64,000 nucleotides of DNA, taken from Phaeosaccion multiseriatum. Its lineage: Eukaryota > Ochrophyta, other classes. The notes beneath the pieces were generated by a model that was not told the DNA's origin, did not search any database, and saw only the letters and a list, made by a program, of their open reading frames with translations. The translations under genes were made by a program, and so were the position numbers. Of the stretch, positions 58,325 through 64,000 are shown piece by piece. Location of the stretch: positions 4,588,001-4,652,000 of the forward strand of contig OZ218950.1 in the NCBI GenBank assembly GCA_965112735.1. The letters run 5' to 3'. Numbering within the stretch: the first letter of the stretch is position 1; the number at the start of each line of letters is the position of its first letter.

Positions 58325-60341
58325 GTCTCCAGTGTACGCGTTACATCACTGCGCTCACTCGACGTTGAAAAATGTTTCTTTGCGTCCAAGGGGTGCGCCA
58401 GCCCAGAAGGAAGTACACGTGGTAAGGGGTGAGGATGCGCGGGGGCGGGAGGAGGGGGGTTGGAGTTGGGTGGGTACGTCATGCATGTTCCGCTCGTTCG
58501 TCTCCTGTTTCGGTCTAACCACGCTCCCTCGCTCCCTGTCTCACATGCCCTTCCCTTCCCCTGGCCTACTTACATCCACTGATTCGCTCGGGCTGACATG
58601 CGAGCACATCCAAGCATCGCGACTGGGCACCCATCTGATTTGCTTGATTGCTGGCCGACTCGGTACCGATTCTGATGTAGCTCTTGCCAAAACTGTGGCG
58701 TTCGCGCGAGGAAAGGGGGAGGAAAGGGTGGAGCTCCCTTGAGCAAGACGCAGGTGGCCAGGTAGGTGCGGAGGTGGCGTTCATGGAAGCGACATAAGGG
58801 GCGGGGAAATTATGGTCTCATCCCTCAAACTCACTTACAGTAGAAATCCCGTTACTCGTTTTTTTTCAATGCCCGTACTAATCATCAACGGTGAAAGCAC
58901 TACAGGGACTGGATGTAAGCACTACCGATAGAGAGGCGGGATAGAGGGCGAAGAGGGAGGGCCAGGTGATGGGAAGAGGCATGTTTGATGCGGGGAGCCG
59001 AGCCGAGTAGGCAGCAGCCGATGCTGCGGGGGAGGGGCGCATGACGGACACGCGCATGAGAAAGCCGGTGTATTATACGGAGGAGAGGCGATGGGTTTGG
59101 AGAGCGGGGGCGCGGCGACATGACATGGTGGGTAGGGGCGGATCGGTACGGATCGGAAAGCAGAGGGATAAGAGGAGGAAGGGTGATGGGGGACAGGCGA
59201 GAGTGTCATGGAGAGAAAGGTGAAGAGGAAGAAAGTGGATGGTCAGGGGCGGATTGGAGAGAAGCAGGGGCCAGGTGTGGTGGGTGACGGAGAGGGGAAG
59301 GGATGGTTGGAGAGTGAGAGTGGAGAGAGAGAAGGGCGAAGACGATGAGCAGCATTGACAGTGTGTGGAGACGCGTTGTCTGCCTGCCGTCATATTTATG
59401 CAGGAGGCGCTGCTAGTGTCCAAAACTGACCTCCTCCTCGCCCACCCCCACACCCTCCCTCCCTTGCTTCCCACGCTGAAACCGCAGACCAGCCGCTGAT
59501 GGCCGTCATCGACCTTTCCCGTCCCAGAGCAAGAGGTGAGCAGGCTGGGCGAAGAGGGAGCGCGAGGCCCAAAATTAGGGACAAGAGGAGGGAGAAATGA
59601 GAGGGAGTGCGAAAGGAAGAGGGCCTGCGATGAAAGAGGGTGCACGGGCGGGAGGGTTGTTTGGGGAGAAGTATGGCATAGGCATGGTGAATGATGGACG
59701 TACGGAGGGATGGTTGGGGAGCGAGAGCGGAGAGAGAAGGGCAGGGGGGGGCAAGGACCAGCAGCATAGAGTGGTGAGAAAGGGAGTAGGAGAGTGCGCG
59801 GAGAAGCGACACCTCCCGGCCACAAGAGGCGGCTTGTCAAACCCCTGACGTGGGCCCGACGCATTTCCAGTAGCATATCTACCGGCCCCGCAGGGCCCAG
59901 TAACACGCCACTGGCCGCCGGCTGGTAGCAGGTAGCACGTCGCCTGAAGCCGGCTGGTAGCAGATAGCACGCAGAAGGAGTGTAGTCTCGGCCCGGGGAC
60001 GTACACACCCGCTGTGTCTGTCTCCGGGACAAGACTTCTTGCCGACCTTCAATAGTAGTTAGATGTTAAGGTCCACTCTGCTCTGCCCCCATGCCCGGGC
60101 ACAGAGAGAGGGGAGGGGCACAAAGGCGCCGGTGACCAAGTAGGCCGACTGCTCCGGCTCCGGAGTTATGGAGGTGGCTCCTCGTTGACTTGCACAGCAG
60201 CCAGCAGCCGGGTGGGCGGCCGGACCCCATGATTTTGATTGGTCATGATCTTTTTGATGGTTTGCTTAGTGCACTTCGGGAGCCCTTCTCAGGGCTGCCA
60301 ATACCTTTGTCTCTCCGCCGTCGCGGCCTTCTCACCCGTCC
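58325..60341. other. gene-poor block with diverged internal duplications
   Basis: The purine-rich stretches 59160-59340 and 59590-59760 look like diverged copies (shared gatggttgg-gag-gagag-ggagagagaagggc pattern). 59915-59980 carries two copies of a gccggctggtagca-gtagcacg motif, related to 27498-27530. Frames through this block are Ser/Pro/His-rich and not gene-like. Confidence 0.5.
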
Positions 60342-60794
60342 TTACCGCTCGGCGCTCCCTTTGCTTTGCTTTGTCATCATGCCAGCCGAGACGCGTGACA
60401 CGACTGGCAGCCGGAGGGGCGGCCGGGTCTCGCTCGGCGACCCCGTCATGGAGCCACGGAGCGAACGTGCCGCTGCTGCCATGGATTGGGGCGAGGACTG
60501 CTGCCCGCGGGCTCGCCAAGGGTAGGGAATGCCTTCCGTGGCACTCTTGTCTCGTTGAGCTGGCTGCCACTCCCACATGTCCTTCCTCTCCTTGGCCTTG
60601 ACTTGGTCTAAGAAGCACCCGAGCCCGAGCGCCGGCCGTGAGGGAAGGCCTTCAGGCAGTGACGGGGATGAGGGAAGGGACGGGGAAAGGAGAAATTCCC
60701 CAGCGCCGGCTCCTCCTCCTCTCTCTTCCATTGGCTGCTTCTGAATGGCTCTCTCTCTCTCTCTCCCTCCCTCCCTCCCCTCCTCGCCAAACAC
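60342..60794 (-). CDS. hypothetical ORF, weak
   Basis: 150 codons. The middle (LDQVKAKERKDMWEWQPAQR) looks protein-like, but the ends are low complexity and there is no recognised domain. It may be a fragment of a mobile-element gene or chance. Confidence 0.2.
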   Translation of the reverse strand: MFGEEGREGGRERERAIQKQPMEERGGGAGAGEFLLSPSLPSSPSLPEGLPSRPALGLGCFLDQVKAKERKDMWEWQPAQRDKSATEGIPYPWRARGQQSSPQSMAAAARSLRGSMTGSPSETRPPLRLPVVSRVSAGMMTKQSKGSAER

Positions 60795-61421
60795 CTCCGA
60801 CCTTCCTCAACAGCCCGACGAGCGAGGACCGCCCGACGAGGAGTGGTGTCATTCTGAGCAGGGGAAGAGGGAGGATGGAAGCTGGGTCAAGAACGACGGG
60901 TGCACGCGACCAATAGAACAAGGGGCCTTGGGGATGGAGGAGGACAAGCAAGGAGGAGGCAGGGCGAAGAGGGATAACAAAAGGCCTGTCCGCTGGTTGG
61001 AGATTTCATGTTCATAATAATAAGACTCGTGTTCTTCAGAGTGATGACGTGTGCGTCTTGTTACTGGGTGACCGGACAGAGGTGGAGCAAACTGAAACTC
61101 AGATCCAAACCGCGGTCTGGATTTGAGTTTCAGTGCTGTGCGTGGGCCTAGCTGCTTCTCCTCCTTTCCTCTCGACGCACTTTCCAAAAGGGAGGAAGAA
61201 GAAAGACAGACATGCTCCCACGAAGCGTGCGCGACAGCAGAGGCAACTGAACAAGACCAATGTGTTGCATTTACATTACCATGTACACAGAAAGGTACGA
61301 GTCACCATGAAGGGTCGCCCTTTTCTGGAGCTTTGCCGCCTCCCTCCCCTCTGCGCCTGCCTCTGTTCTCCTCCTTTTCCAGGCCTCCCCCTTCTTCCGT
61401 AGCTCCGTCTCGCGGGTACTC
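60795..61421. other. intergenic with long palindrome
   Basis: No supported gene. It contains the 44-nt palindrome described separately and CT-rich sequence. Frames on either strand lack recognisable motifs. Confidence 0.45.
61091..61134. repeat. 44-nt near-perfect palindrome
   Basis: Two 22-nt arms meet without a spacer at ACCG/CGGT. The outer arm is actgaaactca, matched exactly by tgagtttcagt; 20 of 22 positions pair. It could form a cruciform, or an RNA hairpin if transcribed. Confidence 0.92.
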
Positions 61422-63711
61422 TCACCCCTCCCGAGAGCGACACCACCCTCTGCAGGTGCTACAACTGCTCCTGCCCCCGATCCTCCCGCTGCCGGCCACG
61501 GTGCTGCGGCTCCTGCTGCCGGCGCTGGGAGGTCCTGCTGCTGCTGCAGCAGCAGCTCCTCCAGCAGTGGCAGACTCCATCCCGGAAAGCGGGAGGGGGG
61601 TGTAGCCCATGCTGCCACTCGCTGCTGTACCCTCCGCAGTATCTCCGCCAACATGCTCCTCGCTAAAGTGGTCTCCACCCTCCTCCCCCGCAACTGGAGC
61701 AGGGTTCTCTGCTCGCTCTTGCCCCTCGATGGCGTCGTGGTCCTCTTGTGGTGCCGCGAGAGTCTGTGCCCTGGGCAAAAACTGCCGCACCCACGCCTTG
61801 TCCACAGGTCCCGCAGCGGCTGCAGATGGTCCCACTTCCCTCCGAAGGGGCCGCTGAACAGCCTCGAAGAAGTGGCTGCTCCTGAGCTCGTTGTAGGCGA
61901 GTTCTGAGTGGAAGACAGACTGTAAGTAAGCTTCTGCAGTGGATGGCATAAGAAAGAGCGGCAAGGGCGGCCAAAGAGCCGCCCACATCTAAATCGATGC
62001 GCGTATCAAGGTCGCCAATTCCTCTTTCGTAAGCTTCTGAGTTCCTCGAAGCCGCCCCCCATGTCTCCCAAGGCGAGCTGCCAGAAACTCACCTCCCCTA
62101 GAAACTGTAGCTGCTTTCGGCTCAGGGAATGCGACTCCAGTTCCTTAAACAGCTTCTCTGTGTCACCGATGCCGCCAGTTGATGTACCGTTTCGCACGAG
62201 AAGCAGGGCCGCTGAGGTTGTAAGGGCCGTGTTGCCTGGTCCTACCTCAACGGGCAGCTCTGCAGTCACCCACTGGAAGCGTAAGTTCTCCTTGTACGCT
62301 GTGGTCACGCGTGGGTCGTAGGAGTAGAAGGAGGTCGAGTACTCGCTAATGGCTTTCTTCTGAGCGGCAATCTGAACAGGGGTGGGGACAAGGAAGGAGG
62401 GCGAAGAAGAGAGGCGAGGCGTCTTCATCCAAAGCCGCAGAGAGTAGCGCAAATGAGACACAACCGAAGCACACGAACCTGCTCTTGTGACGTTTTCTTT
62501 CTTCTTCTCCGCCTCCTTGTACGCAGCTTTCATCCGTTTCTTCTCCTCCCATCGCACTGCACACAGATGCCTTGTCCCCACCATGACAAAGTTGTCCTCC
62601 AGGCTGGTGACATGCACAGCCCGCTGCGGCGCCGTCCATCCATTAGCTTGTACACACTTTGACGAGGCATGCCATGCGCAAAGAGGCTGCCGATGGTCCT
62701 CTCCAAGGTTGTGGAAGATGTGGGGGGGCCAGACAAACACGTCACGTTGGGCGTACCCTCCCACTTGAGACTGGCGGCTTACCGTCGGGGCCCTGAAGTA
62801 GGGAGATCCCCAAGTAGACAACCCTTTCTCTGGATCCTTTGCCGCCTGGAGTGCTACCTTGATGAACTCAGTCTGCGCTGGTGGTCTATTCTTCGTCCCA
62901 AACCCTCCCCCACCACAACCGCCCCCCTCCTCGCCCGTATTACCATCCTCCTCGTCCTCATCCTCGTCGTTCTCACCCCTGTTAGCACAAAGAAAAGATG
63001 TAGAAAGGGGGCGAGAGCAACAGGGGCAAGAAAGTGTGTCAAGGTATGTACAGAAAGGGCGGCGAAGAGGCGATAATTGAGAACGTACCGCTTAGACGTG
63101 CGACCAAGGGGCGGCGAAGAAAACCCTACGAAGTGGTCACCACTTGCACCATCTACCCTGTCTGCGCTCGAAGACATGTCACAGCCCTTCTTCTTCCTCT
63201 CCTCCATCTCCTTCTTTCGCTTCTCTTCCTGCTCCGCTGGGAGCAGGAAATCCTCATCAATTCCTTTTATAGCTGCACCAATCAACCGCTTCTTCTCGCT
63301 TATACCCTTCGAGGGCCGGCCTCGTCCTCCTCCAGTTTTGTAAGCATCTTCTAAAGTCGCCTTCTGGTTGAGCAAGTCCTGCCTTGCTGCCTGCAATTGT
63401 TGCTTTCCGCCTCTCCTCTTGTGCTGCGGCGATTGTTGCAAGCTCAGCCTCCACTCTCGCTTGAGTGCCAGTTTTCGAAGCGGTCGCTGGTTGTGCCGCC
63501 GCAGCGGCTGCATCTGCCAGAGCACCGGCTTGCGTCCAAGTCTCGTCGTCCCAATCACTGGCACTGTCATTGTCGTCGTGCGCTCCTGCGGCCTTTCCAC
63601 TGATATCCGAAGAGCCCTGTGCGCCAGAAATCTCTTCAGGACTGTCACAAAGGTGGTGCTGTTCCATCCTTTTGTGTGCTGCCCCGCTACAGCTTCTTCA
63701 TTCTCCTCCAT
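61422..63711 (-). CDS. mobile-element-type protein with DUF6729-like zinc module
   Basis: Exons (minus): 63711-63089, 62979-62103, 61919-61422; phases agree, about 665 aa. Exon 1 ends with an AT-hook-like GRGRPSKG and a Lys/Glu coiled coil. Exon 2 shows DVFVWPPHIFHNL, QPLCAWH, VQANGWTAPQRAVHVTSLED, VMVGTRHLC and FYSYDPRV, then a helical repeat ending KLFKELESHSLSRKQLQFLGE. This pattern (W-x-P, C-x2-W/C, GW, V-G-x-R-x-x-C, then a D-P strand) matches the DUF6729-like module I recall from eukaryotic transposon-type proteins; two positions usually Cys are Trp or His here. No DDE core follows: exon 3 is FHSELAYNELRSSHFFEAV, then Ala/Gly-rich. Possibly truncated. In exon 1 another frame looks more protein-like (see findings). 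Confidence 0.5.
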
Positions 63712-64000
63712 TTGTCTCTGCTGCTGCTGGTGGTGTCATGGTTTGAAATGTTTGATATGTACCTCTCTTTGCTTGACTGCTGCTGCTACTACCAGCCCTG
63801 CCACCTTCCTGCCATGAGAAATCCTTCACTAAGCCATTACTACTGCTGGAATGTAGCAGTTGTGGTTTTTTAAGCAGCGTTGACCTCCTTAGAGGAGGGG
63901 GAAGGAGGGGGGGGAGCAGAAAAATATAGGAAAAAAGTCGCTCCACGGACCAAAAAAAATCGATCCACGGACCAAAAAAAATCGATCCACGGACAGGTCG
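63712..64000. repeat. 22-bp tandem repeat at window end
   Basis: Unit cgatccacggaccaaaaaaaat occurs at 63939-63960 (one mismatch) and 63961-63982, and again partially at 63983-63994, then the window ends. The rest of this stretch is G-rich and shows no gene. Confidence 0.9.

Noticed and set aside
59073-60032. 319-codon minus-strand frame
   Set aside because: Ser/Pro/His-rich with no motif, crossing diverged purine-rich duplications. The composition is that of antisense low-complexity DNA.
62372-62478. An extra intron in the DUF6729-like gene (GTTCGT donor, TTCAG acceptor)
   Set aside because: Removing 107 nt breaks the frame, while reading through keeps one open frame joining the two conserved halves.
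42939-64000. Terminal inverted repeats bounding the Fanzor-containing element
   Set aside because: I compared the likely borders by eye (42.9-43.3, 57.0-57.5 and 63.9-64.0 kb) and found no convincing matching ends or target duplication, so no element boundary is claimed.

Overview
The window looks like nuclear DNA of a unicellular eukaryote, most likely a microalga; an ochrophyte/stramenopile fits best. That placement is inference from gene content: a Tlc-type ATP/ADP translocase, a hybrid histidine kinase and an ArfGAP-DENN-IQ fusion. Genes are cut by many GT-AG introns packed with CT, CA, CTC, CACT and GGGA microsatellites. I rebuilt the gene models by hand from splice signals, reading-phase continuity and recognised domains. 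No transcript evidence was available.

Layout. (1) 1-43 kb holds seven ordinary cellular genes: a DOT1-like histone H3K79 methyltransferase (minus, 8 exons), a hydroxylysine-kinase-like phosphotransferase (plus, 7 exons), an OCRL-like inositol polyphosphate 5-phosphatase (minus, 5 exons), a giant ArfGAP-DENN-IQ protein (plus, 15 exons), a hybrid histidine kinase with two membrane/DHp modules (plus, 16 exons), a MOCS2A/MoaD sulfur carrier (minus, no intron needed) and an NTT-type ATP/ADP translocase (plus, 6 exons). Several lie as divergent pairs with short intergenic gaps. (2) 43-56.7 kb is the unusual part. On the minus strand, 14 exons whose phases all agree appear to encode one protein of about 3,050 residues. 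It runs from tandem OTU-protease-like domains, through charged and Gly-rich linkers, to a cytidine-deaminase-fold domain (HAE and PCxxC), then a long unknown region, and ends in a Fanzor (eukaryotic TnpB-like) RuvC nuclease with its zinc ribbon. A membrane/coiled-coil ORF just upstream may be its 5' part. The last codons of the nuclease overlap a row of small hairpins, where a guide-RNA scaffold would be expected. (3) 57-64 kb is gene-poor. It holds degenerate repeats, a 44-nt near-perfect palindrome and a second mobile-element-type gene with a DUF6729-like zinc module and an AT-hook.

The 43-64 kb part is best read as one or more large mobile elements, carrying an RNA-guided-nuclease homologue, next to a conserved gene block. 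No element ends were found, so its borders are unknown.
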